This document shows, one piece after another, positions 16,643 through 25,000 of a DNA stretch of 64,000 nucleotides. The notes under the pieces were generated by a model. The model had not been told where the DNA came from. It was given only the letters and a program-made list of their open reading frames with translations, and did no database searches. Numbering within the stretch: position 1 is the stretch's first letter; the number at the start of each line of letters is the position of its first letter. This stretch comes from Phycisphaerales bacterium (GTDB taxonomy: Bacteria > Planctomycetota > Phycisphaerae > Phycisphaerales > UBA1924): NCBI GenBank assembly GCA_028279375.1, contig JANQNW010000017.1:124001-188000 (forward strand), given 5' to 3'. The translations under genes and the position numbers were made by a program.

Positions 16643-16667
16643 GATCAACTCAAAGTGAATGCGCGCG

Positions 16668-17774
16668 TCAGGTGGTTGACTTGCCCATCAGTTCCTGCAC
16701 GGTGTTGAAGGACTGGCGGTCCTTGCCGTGGAGTTCTTCGACCTGCATGTCGGCGTGGTAGCTGGATCGCACCATGGGGCCGGATTCGACGACGCGGAAG
16801 CCGCGTGCGAGGCCCTGGTCCTTGAAGCGCTCGAAGACGACCGGCTCGACGAAGCGGTCGATGGGGAGATGGTTCGGCGTCGGCTGGAGGTACTGGCCGA
16901 TCGTGAGGATGTGCGTCTGCGCGCTGGACTGGATGTCGTCCATGAGTTCGAGGACTTCATCGTCACGCTCGCCGATGCCGACCATGATGCCGGTCTTGGT
17001 GACGAGTCCGGCGTCGCGGCAGCGCTTCAGGAGCTCCATCGACTGGTCGTATTTGGCCTGCGGGCGCACGGCCGGGTACATGCGCGGGACGGTCTCGAGA
17101 TTGTGATTGAGGATCTCGGGCTGGGCGTCGATGACGAGCTGGAGCGCATCCCAGTTGCCTTCGAAGTCGGGGATGAGGACCTCGATGGACATGTCGGGGC
17201 AGGCTTCGCGGGCGCGGATGACGGTCTCGGCCCAGATGGCGGCGCCGCCGTCGGGGAGCTCATCGCGATTGACTGACGTGATGACGACGTGCTTGAGTCC
17301 CATCAGCGCGAGGGATTCGGCGACGCGTCTTGGTTCGTCTTCGTCGTAGACGGGGGGCTTGCCGGTCTTGACGTTGCAGAAGCCGCAGGCGCGGGTGCAG
17401 GTGTCGCCAAGGATCATGATGGTGGCGACGCCGCGCGCCCAGCACTCTCCCATGTTGGGGCAGCCAGCTTCTTCGCAGACTGTGTGGAGTGAGTGGGTTT
17501 CCATGATGTCGCGGAGGGCGTGATAGCCGGGGCCTCCGGGGAGCTTGGCTCGCATCCACTTTGGTTTGCGCTTGGGGGCGAGGGTGTGCTTCGCCTGTCC
17601 CGCGTTATTGAGGACCTGGTCGGTGAGGCTGATGACTGGTTTGTCGAGCCTGCGGACGGGGTCTCCGCCGAGCATGCGCGGATGTCGGGTGCGGTTGCGC
17701 TGGACGCGTGTGGTCCGGGCGGCGCTTTCGGCCGAATCAGGCGTGTGATCGGGGTTTGCGGGGATCGTGGACAT
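16668..17774 (-). CDS. lipA: Lipoyl synthase (radical SAM)
   Basis: A 368-residue lipoyl synthase, which inserts two sulfurs into protein-bound octanoyl groups to make the lipoyl cofactor. Both iron-sulfur cluster motifs are intact: the auxiliary cluster Cys100/105/111 in TVCEEAGCPNMGEC and the radical-SAM cluster Cys126/130/133 in CTRACGFC. The body (TGIMVGIGERDDEV, LTIGQYLQPTPNHLP, VRSSYHADMQ) matches the family. The N-terminus is ~60 residues longer than typical, polar and probably disordered; the Met at residue 34 is an alternative start. No lipB is adjacent. Confidence 0.95.
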   Translation of the reverse strand: MSTIPANPDHTPDSAESAARTTRVQRNRTRHPRMLGGDPVRRLDKPVISLTDQVLNNAGQAKHTLAPKRKPKWMRAKLPGGPGYHALRDIMETHSLHTVCEEAGCPNMGECWARGVATIMILGDTCTRACGFCNVKTGKPPVYDEDEPRRVAESLALMGLKHVVITSVNRDELPDGGAAIWAETVIRAREACPDMSIEVLIPDFEGNWDALQLVIDAQPEILNHNLETVPRMYPAVRPQAKYDQSMELLKRCRDAGLVTKTGIMVGIGERDDEVLELMDDIQSSAQTHILTIGQYLQPTPNHLPIDRFVEPVVFERFKDQGLARGFRVVESGPMVRSSYHADMQVEELHGKDRQSFNTVQELMGKSTT

Positions 17775-17842
17775 GAGCCTGGTGAGTGTAGCCGGGCGGG
17801 GGAGGTCGGGTCGCAGGGGCACTTGTGCATCGGCCTTTTGGG

Positions 17843-17926
17843 GCCGGAGGGGCGCGGCGCCGGAGTGTTTTCTTTTAAGGAATGGTCCGGACGGGCTTCT
17901 GCGCGAACATCTGTGCCGGAGGGGCG
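17843..17926. repeat. 12-base direct repeat upstream of the EPS locus
   Basis: GCCGGAGGGGCG occurs exactly at 17843-17854 and again at 17915-17926, 72 bases apart, close to seven helical turns. It could be a pair of activator or repressor sites, or chance in GC-rich DNA. Confidence 0.35.
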
Positions 17927-18027
17927 TCTGGAAAATCGGTATGGCGGATGAACCGGGGGGGCGTTTCGAGTCGATCAGGACAGACAGCGCGTTGTATGAC
18001 AGGGGTTTGCGCCCGTGTTTGATCGCG

Positions 18028-18055
18028 TTGACAGCCGGGTGGCCGCTGGTACGGT
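18028..18055 (+). promoter_or_regulatory. Candidate sigma-70-type promoter for the EPS operon
   Basis: A perfect TTGACA at 18028-18033 is followed after 16 bases by TACGGT at 18050-18055, which keeps the T, A and final T of the -10 consensus. It lies about 180 bases before the export lipoprotein start. The -10 match is weak, so this is a candidate only. Confidence 0.35.
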
Positions 18056-18236
18056 GATGCGCCTTGTCCCCTGTGACGGGGCGAGCGCTGTGGCGGGGTG
18101 GGCCCGGCAATGGAGCTTATTCGTTCGAGCATCGCGATTGCGGCGGAAGGCGTGGTTGCGTGAGGCGGGCGGTTCGCAGTGTTCGTCTTCGAGTCCGGAT
18201 GGGGTCGGGGCGCAGAGGCAGCAGGAGCGTCGAGAG

Positions 18237-19853
18237 ATGGATCTTCTCCCGAGGAATGGGTCGCGCGGCACGGATCGCGCACGGCGGACTTCCCTGGTTG
18301 GCGTCAGCGCGCTGTGTGTGGCGTGCGGCGGCGCGCTCGTCGGCTGCAACGCGGACTCGTTCTTTGATCAGAGCGTCGTCGGTCGCTGGGAGCAGACGCC
18401 GACGGTCGTTCCGATTCTCGAGCGTATTGATCTGATCGAGCGCGACTCGGGCGAGTTCGTCGAGACGACGGACATCATTGCTGAGGATCTGATCCCGGAG
18501 GTCGAGGACTACGCGATCGGATCGGGCGATCAGCTCTTCATCGAGATCTTCGACTTCATCGAGCCGAACGTGCCTTCGCAGTTCCAGCGGATCGTTGGTC
18601 CGCAGGGGACGATCGACATGCCGCAGCTGGGGCGTATCAACACGCTCGGCCTGACGGCTGAGGAGCTCCGCGAGCAGTTGCGCGCGGAGATCCGGAACGC
18701 GGGCATCATCGAGGATGCGCTGGTGTCGGTGCAGGTGACGAGCCAGCGCCGGTCGACGTATTCGGTGTTCGGATTCATCAACGGCGTGGGGCGGTATTTC
18801 ATCCCGGAGCCGGACTATCGCATTCTGGAAGCATTGACCGAGGCCGGCGGCGTGCCGTCGCAGGTCGAGTATGTGTTCGTGATTCGGCAGGTGCCTTTGA
18901 CGGATGAGGCGGAGCATGGCGCCGGCGTGACGCCGGCGGACAAGCCCTTCATGCCGGGCGGGCAGCCTGCGGGCAATGGCGATCCGGATCGCGGGACGAA
19001 CCTGCTTGATCTGATCGACGACCTGACGGAGGAGCCGGAGGATGGCGGCGCTCCCGGATCGATGGGCGCTTTTGGCTCCGTTTCGGGGACGAATGAGCGT
19101 CGGGTGATGCAGGACACGAGCGAGCCGCAGGGCTCGGGCGATCTGCCTCCGATTGATTTGGTTGATGAGCCGGGTTCGGACGCTCCTCCGATTCCGATCG
19201 AGCCTCGGGACCTGGCGGGGGCGGGCGCTGAGACACCGCAGAGCCGCTGGATGTTCCTGAATGGCGAGTGGGTGAAGGTGACGCGTGAGCGTCGCGCCGA
19301 CGGCGGTCTGCCGGAGGGCGCTGATCCTCTCGGCGGCGGTCTGCTGGCGGAAGACCTTTTCACGCAGCGCGTGATCAGGGTGCCGATGGACCCGCTTCAG
19401 CAGGGCGCGGCCCAGTACAACATCGTGATTCGCCCTGGGGACATCATTCGCATTCCGGCGCCTGAGCAGGGTGTGGTGTACGTGGGCGGGCGGGGCATCA
19501 CCCGTCCGGGGACGTACAACATGCCTGCGGCGGGGCGTTTGACGCTGACGAAGGCGATCATCGCGGCGGGCGGGCTGAGCCCCATCGGCGTGCCTCAGCG
19601 GGTAGACTTGACGCGGATGGTTGGTGAGGACCGTCAGGCGACGATCCAGTTGAATCTTGCGGCAATCTACGAGGGCACGCAGCCGGACGTTTTTCTGAAG
19701 CCGGATGACGTGGTGAATTGCGGCACGAACTTCTGGGCGGCGCCGCTGGCGGTCATCCGTGGCGGCTTCCGGACGTCGTACGGGTTCGGGTTCCTTCTGG
19801 ACCGGAACTTCGGCAACGACGTATTCGGGGCTCCGCCGACCAATGTGCGTTGA
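18237..19853 (+). CDS. Outer-membrane polysaccharide export lipoprotein (Wza-like)
   Basis: A 538-residue lipoprotein with a lipobox LVGC (Cys37). The polysaccharide export domain begins near residue 91 (DYAIGSGDQLFIEIFD), with the typical GPQGTIDMPQLGRI strand. One SLBB-like domain follows (~155-205), then a long Pro/Gly/Asp-rich linker (~215-380), then a second SLBB domain (RPGDIIRIPAPEQGVVYVGG; TRPGTYNMPAAGRLTLTKAI). Wza-type proteins form the outer-membrane channel for exopolysaccharide. The linker is longer than usual. It is the first gene of the EPS/exosortase locus and would work with the Wzz-like protein at 26762. Confidence 0.9.
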   Translation: MDLLPRNGSRGTDRARRTSLVGVSALCVACGGALVGCNADSFFDQSVVGRWEQTPTVVPILERIDLIERDSGEFVETTDIIAEDLIPEVEDYAIGSGDQLFIEIFDFIEPNVPSQFQRIVGPQGTIDMPQLGRINTLGLTAEELREQLRAEIRNAGIIEDALVSVQVTSQRRSTYSVFGFINGVGRYFIPEPDYRILEALTEAGGVPSQVEYVFVIRQVPLTDEAEHGAGVTPADKPFMPGGQPAGNGDPDRGTNLLDLIDDLTEEPEDGGAPGSMGAFGSVSGTNERRVMQDTSEPQGSGDLPPIDLVDEPGSDAPPIPIEPRDLAGAGAETPQSRWMFLNGEWVKVTRERRADGGLPEGADPLGGGLLAEDLFTQRVIRVPMDPLQQGAAQYNIVIRPGDIIRIPAPEQGVVYVGGRGITRPGTYNMPAAGRLTLTKAIIAAGGLSPIGVPQRVDLTRMVGEDRQATIQLNLAAIYEGTQPDVFLKPDDVVNCGTNFWAAPLAVIRGGFRTSYGFGFLLDRNFGNDVFGAPPTNVR

Positions 19854-19973
19854 TCTCGTCTGACCGGCTTGGAGGGCCCTCAGGCGTGTTCGTCCGGTTG
19901 GATCCGGACGTGAATCGCCGGCTTTCGTGCTGGTTGGTGTGAAGATCCGGCATGGAAGCCGAACCTTCGGAAT

Positions 19974-20086
19974 GGTGGTCTCGTAGGACCACCGGAGGCG
20001 GCCTGGGGGGACCGGCTGTCCTTTTTTGGAAAGCGCCTGGGGGTGTCTCCAGGAAGGTGTCGTTGCCTCCGGATGTTCTCGGAGGC
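19974..20086 (+). promoter_or_regulatory. Attenuator-like leader before the exosortase gene
   Basis: Three short structures lie in the 274-base gap. A 7-base-pair hairpin has arms at 19974-19980 and 19987-19993. A weak GGAC/GTCC hairpin at 20009-20021 is followed by six T (20022-20027), like a small terminator. A perfect 7-base-pair hairpin has GCCTCCG at 20065-20071 pairing with CGGAGGC at 20080-20086. The same CGGAGGC also occurs at 19993-19999, so the middle element has two alternative partners. Mutually exclusive pairing around a T tract resembles an attenuator; this is an inference. Confidence 0.3.
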
Positions 20087-20127
20087 GGCAGGAGCGGCGG
20101 GTCTCGGATGAGAGCGGTCGAAGGAAG

Positions 20128-21081
20128 ATGAGTGATGTAGCCGCATCCAGCGGCGGCGCCCTGAGGATGGGCGGCGCTCGTGGACTCGGGGGGATGTTCT
20201 CACCCGCGGGTGTCGGTGTGCTGATTGCGCTGCTGATCTCGTTTCTGGCGCTGTTCTGGCAGTGGTTCGACATCCAGCATCAGTTCAGCTGGGGCAATCC
20301 CGACTGGTCGCACGCGTACCTGATCCCGGTAATCAGCGCGTACGTGATCTGGCGTCGGCGTGAGCAGGTGAATCAGATTCCGCTCACGACGTTCTGGCCG
20401 GGCATGCTGCCGATCCTGGTCGGGATCGCGTGTTACTTCTATTTCACACTTGGATTCGGGAATCACATGTTCCGCGGGTTCGCGCTGGTGCTGACGCTCT
20501 TCGGGGCGGTGCTGCTGCTGGCGGGTCCGCGGATGACGGTGGTGCTCGCGTTTCCGATCGCGTATCTGGCGTTCGGCGTGACGATCGCTGAGATGGTCAT
20601 GAACAAGCTGACGTTTCAGCTTCAGCTTGTGGCGTCGTATGGATCGTGGGTGCTGCTGCAGGCGCTGAGTCCGATTCTGCAGGCACAGACTGAGCTCTCG
20701 GGCAACACGCTGTTCATTACAACGAATACGGGACGCGAGATTCCGCTGAACGTGGCGGAGGCGTGCTCTGGGATGCGGATGCTCGTGGCGTTCTACGCGC
20801 TGGGCGTGGTCGTGGCGTTTCTTTCGTGCAAGCACTGGTGGCAGCGCGTTGCGCTGATCCTGGCGGCGGGGCCGGTTGCGGTCTTCGTCAATGTGCTGCG
20901 CGTGGCGTTCCTCGGGATCGCGAGTCTCTTTGATCGAAACCTGGCGGCGGGCGAGGCGCACACCATGATCGGCGTGTTGTGGCTCGTGCCGGCGTTCCTG
21001 CTTTTCTCGGCGATTGTGTGGGCGCTGAACCGGATCGTGCATGAGCCGGGCGAAGGCGATGCGAAGGGAGCGGGCGCATGA
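20128..21081 (+). CDS. Exosortase
   Basis: A 317-residue polytopic membrane protein of the exosortase family, proposed to cleave and anchor proteins with PEP-CTERM-type tails. The catalytic set is present in order: Cys213 in EACSGMRMLV, Arg258 in NVLRVAF and His278 in GEAHTMIGVLWL. About eight hydrophobic helices surround them, and the acidic/aromatic early loop PDWSHAYLIPVISAYVIWRR is typical. The start at 20128 is chosen because upstream in-frame sequence is not hydrophobic or family-like. Its stop overlaps the EpsI start (ATGA). A candidate substrate lies at 48937-49686. Confidence 0.93.
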   Translation: MSDVAASSGGALRMGGARGLGGMFSPAGVGVLIALLISFLALFWQWFDIQHQFSWGNPDWSHAYLIPVISAYVIWRRREQVNQIPLTTFWPGMLPILVGIACYFYFTLGFGNHMFRGFALVLTLFGAVLLLAGPRMTVVLAFPIAYLAFGVTIAEMVMNKLTFQLQLVASYGSWVLLQALSPILQAQTELSGNTLFITTNTGREIPLNVAEACSGMRMLVAFYALGVVVAFLSCKHWWQRVALILAAGPVAVFVNVLRVAFLGIASLFDRNLAAGEAHTMIGVLWLVPAFLLFSAIVWALNRIVHEPGEGDAKGAGA

Positions 21082-22043
21082 ATCCGCTGAGTCCTCGCAA
21101 TCCTGCGGCGGTGTTTCTCGTGGTCCTGCTCCTGGGGGCCGGGATTGCGCTGCAGTTTGCGATGGTCGCGACTGGCGCGCGTCTGCAGAAGCTGGAGATC
21201 CAGGCGAAGGACGGTCTGAAGTTCCACACGTTGCCGGCGGAGATCGAAGGCTGGGAGCGTCTCGGGAGCGATCCACCTCCCCTGAGCGCAGAGGTGCTGG
21301 AGACTCTTGGCACGAGCAACTATCTGTCTCGCACCTATATCAGCACGACGGGGTTGACGACGGACGCGGGCGATCCGGCGGCGCTGGAGCTTCATTGCGC
21401 GTATTACACGGGCACGATTGACACGGTGCCGCACGTTCCCGAGCGGTGTTATGTGGGCGGCGGCATGTCGATCGCGGGCGGAAGCCGCGTGATTGAGATT
21501 CCACTCGAGTTGGATCGTTTCCCGTTTGATCCTTATCTGCGCGGGACGGCGCATGAGGACATTCGGCGCGGCCGGACGTCGAAGGGGGCGTATGTTCGCC
21601 TGCCGCGCGGCGTCGAGACATTGAAAATGAACGTGACGCCCTTCCTGACGCAGGACGGGCGGAAGGTGTTTGCGGGGTACTTCTTCCTGGCCAACGGCGG
21701 GATGTGCCCGACGGCTGATGATGTTCGACTGCTGGCGTTTCAGTTGAAGGACAGCTACGCGTACTACGCGAAGGTTCAGCTTCTGAGCGTGCAGGTGGAG
21801 TCATTCGAGGAGTTTGCGCGCCTCGCCGGCGCGTTTCTGAATGAGATGTTCCCGGAGATCATGCTTCGCGTGCCCGACTGGGTCGAGGTGCTGGAAGGTC
21901 GGTATCCGGAGGACAGTGTGTTGCTGCAGTCGGCGTCTGACTCACAGGCGTCGTTGTTTCCACTGCGATTTGAGAATCAAGCTGGCGCCTGCGTTGTCAG
22001 GCGATCATTGGCAGGACCTGCGGGCGCCGGCGCGCGCGGTTAG
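21078..22043 (+). CDS. EpsI-like exosortase-associated protein
   Basis: A 321-residue protein with an N-terminal membrane anchor (AAVFLVVLLLGAGIALQFA) and a periplasmic domain of the EpsI/DUF3485 family. The family signature is around Cys124 in VPERCYVGGG; the flanking HCAYYTGTID and MNVTPFL segments also fit. EpsI proteins accompany or are fused to exosortases, and their exact role is unsettled. The start overlaps the exosortase stop by four bases, indicating translational coupling. The C-terminus is Gly/Ala-rich with a lone Cys. Confidence 0.88.
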   Translation: MNPLSPRNPAAVFLVVLLLGAGIALQFAMVATGARLQKLEIQAKDGLKFHTLPAEIEGWERLGSDPPPLSAEVLETLGTSNYLSRTYISTTGLTTDAGDPAALELHCAYYTGTIDTVPHVPERCYVGGGMSIAGGSRVIEIPLELDRFPFDPYLRGTAHEDIRRGRTSKGAYVRLPRGVETLKMNVTPFLTQDGRKVFAGYFFLANGGMCPTADDVRLLAFQLKDSYAYYAKVQLLSVQVESFEEFARLAGAFLNEMFPEIMLRVPDWVEVLEGRYPEDSVLLQSASDSQASLFPLRFENQAGACVVRRSLAGPAGAGARG

Positions 22044-22058
22044 AGAACAGGACAGATC

Positions 22059-25000
22059 ATGGCTTCGAGAGTCAACGTCAAGTTCATCGTCATTCTGAGT
22101 GTCGTGCTCGTGCTGATGTTTGGAGGCGTCATGGCGCTTCTGTACTCGGTGCTCACACGTGACGGCGAGGATTACATCGAGCTTGGCGACAAGCTGAAGG
22201 CGGAGGGCGATCAAGCGCAGGCCGTCAAGATGTACGAGAAGGCGGTGGGTCATGATCCGACGAACGTCGAATGGCTCAACATCTGGCTGGACAATCTTCT
22301 CGAGTGGACGCCGCCGACACAGGTGGAGTACGAGAAGGCGTACGGCACGTACTACATGGGCATTCTTCGCGCTCTTGCGCAGGTGCTCGAGTACGACCCG
22401 GCGGCGCAGCGCCAGTTGCTTGATGCGCAGTATCAGCAGATCAGTCTGACGGGCGGCAGCGCCGAAGCGTGGGAGCAGTTGCTCGTGCAGTCGGAGTCGT
22501 CGTACGAGCGATTGAACTCCAACAGCGTCGAGGCGGAGCAGATTCGCCGGTACATCGGACTGGCGGCGATACAGATGATGCTGCGGCTTCCGGAAGATGC
22601 GATCGTTCGCGAGAAGGCGTTCGAGCACATGACGGCCGCCGCCGAGGCGGATCCGCAGGACCTCGAGTGTCTGCTCGGACTCGTGCAGTGGGAGTCTTCC
22701 GAGTGGGGACGCGCGCGGCGCACGGGCCGACCGGAGGTGGCGGACAAGCATCTCGCTCAGCTTGATGCGCGTCTTGCTGAGCTTGACCAACGATTCCCGG
22801 CGCATCCGCGTGTGGAGCAGTCGCTCCTTCGTCGGAACATCGAGTCGAGCCTGATCGGCAAGGGCACGCGCCAGGAGCGCGTGGATATTCTGCGATCGAT
22901 GCAGGGCGCCGAGGAGGAGACGCTCTCGGCGTATCGAACGAGCGACTATCAGCCGACGGCTTCTGATCTTGACGATCTGCGCAGAACCCTCGTCCTGCTT
23001 CGACCGGAAGATTCGGCGGAGACGATGCTCGCGGTGACGGACATCGCGCTGTCGCATGATCCGACGGATCCGCTGCTTCTCTTCTATCGCGGACAGCGGC
23101 TGCGCGACATGCGCCGGGATGAGGACGCGATCGAGGCGTTCCAGACTGTGATCGATCTCGAGGATCGTCCGGTGAGTCTTCGCGGGTTGATCCTGAGCAA
23201 CTTCCGCACGGCTGCGACATTCGAGCAGGCGGAAGCGCAACTTCGCCAGTGGGAGCGCGCCGCGGGCACGCCGGGTCAGGATGAGCGACTCGAGCAGGCG
23301 CGTGAGCGTTATGCGGCTCTCGTCGAGATCGTGCAGGGCGGCGATCAGGCGCCGCAGGCGATGCTGATCGAGGCGAAGATCGCAATGGCGGAGGGCGACT
23401 CTCGCGGCGCGATCCAGATTCTGAACGACCTGGACACGCAGACGGGTCGTGAGAACATCGAAGTGAAGAAGTTGCTTGCGGCTTCTCTTCTGACGATGGG
23501 TCAGGAGGGCGCTGCGCGTGAGCAGTACGACGTGGTGACGGAGAAGGCGCCGTGGGATTCGCAGGGCGCGCTGGCGGCTGTTCCGCTCGACATCAAGATG
23601 CAGGACTATGACCGGGCGCGTGAGCGTCTGCAGGCTGCGCTTCGGTACAACCCGGACAACCCGGTGTTGAACACGCGCCTCGAAGAGGTGCTCGTGGCGG
23701 CGGGTCAGTCCGAGGGTGTGAAGGATCCGTTGCTGCAGCGGATGGCGGAGGCGCAGCGTCTCGTGCGTCAGGATCGTCACGCGGAGGCGAAGCCGATTGT
23801 CGAGGCGGCGCTTTCGCAGTTCGGTGAAGACCCGCGTCTGCTCGGCATGCTGATCGAGATCGTCGCGCAGGAGCGCGACACGGAAGAGCTGACTGCGGTC
23901 GTTGATCGGGCGCTTGCTTCCTATCCGGAGAACACGGCGTTCCGTCAGATCAAAGAGCGGCTGGAGTTCTACAACATCGCTCCGGAAGATCGCGCCGGCC
24001 TCGTCGAGGGCAAGATTGATGAGGCGGACATTCCCGAGATGCAGAAGGAGCTGCAGAAGTACACGTTGTTCCGCCGGATCGATGATCGGGCCCGGGCGCG
24101 GGAGCACCTTGATCGGGCCGCCACGCTGGATCCCGAGCATCCGGGCGTGATTGACGCGCTCTTCGTCGAGGCGCTGGCTGACGATGATCTCGAGGCGGCG
24201 CGCCGACATGCGCAGACGGCGTCGCGTGTGGATGCGGATCAGTGCGGCGGCGCTCTCTTTGCGGCGCGCCTGCATCTTGCGGAAGGCGATCTGGCGGCCG
24301 CGATGTCGACGCTGCAGCGCGGCGTTGAGCAGGCGCCATTCAATCCAACGGCGTGGCGACTTCTCGGCCAGGTGCAGTTGCAACTGGGTCAGTCCGCGGA
24401 CGCGGTCGTCTCGCTGCAGAAGTCGTATGACATCAATCCGTCGGATGCGGAGAACGCAGAGATCTACATCCGGGGGCTGGCGCAGCTTCAGATGAATGCG
24501 CGGGCTCTCGAGGTCGCTCGCCAGGCGCATGGTCTTTCGCCGAATGATCCGGGCCTGAATGACATCTGGCTGGTGCTCGAGGAGAACTCAGGCGACAAGG
24601 GCCTGGCGCTTCGTGAGCGCACCAAGCGATACGACGCGAATCCGCTGAATGAGCGGAACACGATCGCCTATCTGAGTCTGCTGATGGATCTCGAGCAGTG
24701 GGATCAGGCTCGCGCGGTTCTCGAGAGCGTTCGTGCGCAGCAGGATTCGCTGCCGCTGGCGCTGCAGAATGCGCGCATGCAGGCTCTCACGGGCGATGAG
24801 AGCGTCGAGCAGGGTCAGGAGATTCTGAAGTCGTACATCGCCGGGCTTGGCGCGGACATGAACGAGGAGCCGTATGTCGCAATGGCGCGCTTCCTGCTCG
24901 AGTTCGACCGCGTGGATCTGGCGCTTGCGGCGTTCCGCCAGGCGGAGACGCACCAGGATCCGGCGACGATGAGCGCGACGCGAGCGAAGGCGGACTTTCT

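Larger units (their letters stand above)
17775..18236. other. Intergenic region between lipA and the EPS locus
   Basis: This 462-base divergent spacer has no convincing coding frame. It contains a possible promoter for the EPS operon (18028-18055), a 12-base direct repeat at 17843-17854 and 17915-17926, and a T-rich stretch around 17866-17876. The size is unusual for this tightly packed window and suggests that regulatory sites are concentrated here. Confidence 0.6.

Noticed and set aside
18000-18236. Sigma-54 promoter for the EPS locus, as in some PEP-CTERM loci
   Set aside because: TGGTACGGTGATGCGC comes near the consensus, but the GG-GC spacing is off by one, so I do not call it.
19854-20127. 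Cyclic-di-GMP (GEMM) riboswitch upstream of the exosortase gene
   Set aside because: I looked for the conserved core elements of that aptamer and could not find them; only simple hairpins are present.
18117-20273. Minus-strand open frame (718 codons) opposite the export lipoprotein
   Set aside because: Arg/His-rich composition without domains; the plus strand encodes a well-supported Wza-like protein with a lipobox and SLBB domains.
22005-24530. Long minus-strand open frame (841 codons) opposite the TPR gene
   Set aside because: It is Arg/Leu/His-rich, has no recognisable domain, and lies opposite a clear TPR protein; long antisense frames are common in GC-rich coding DNA.
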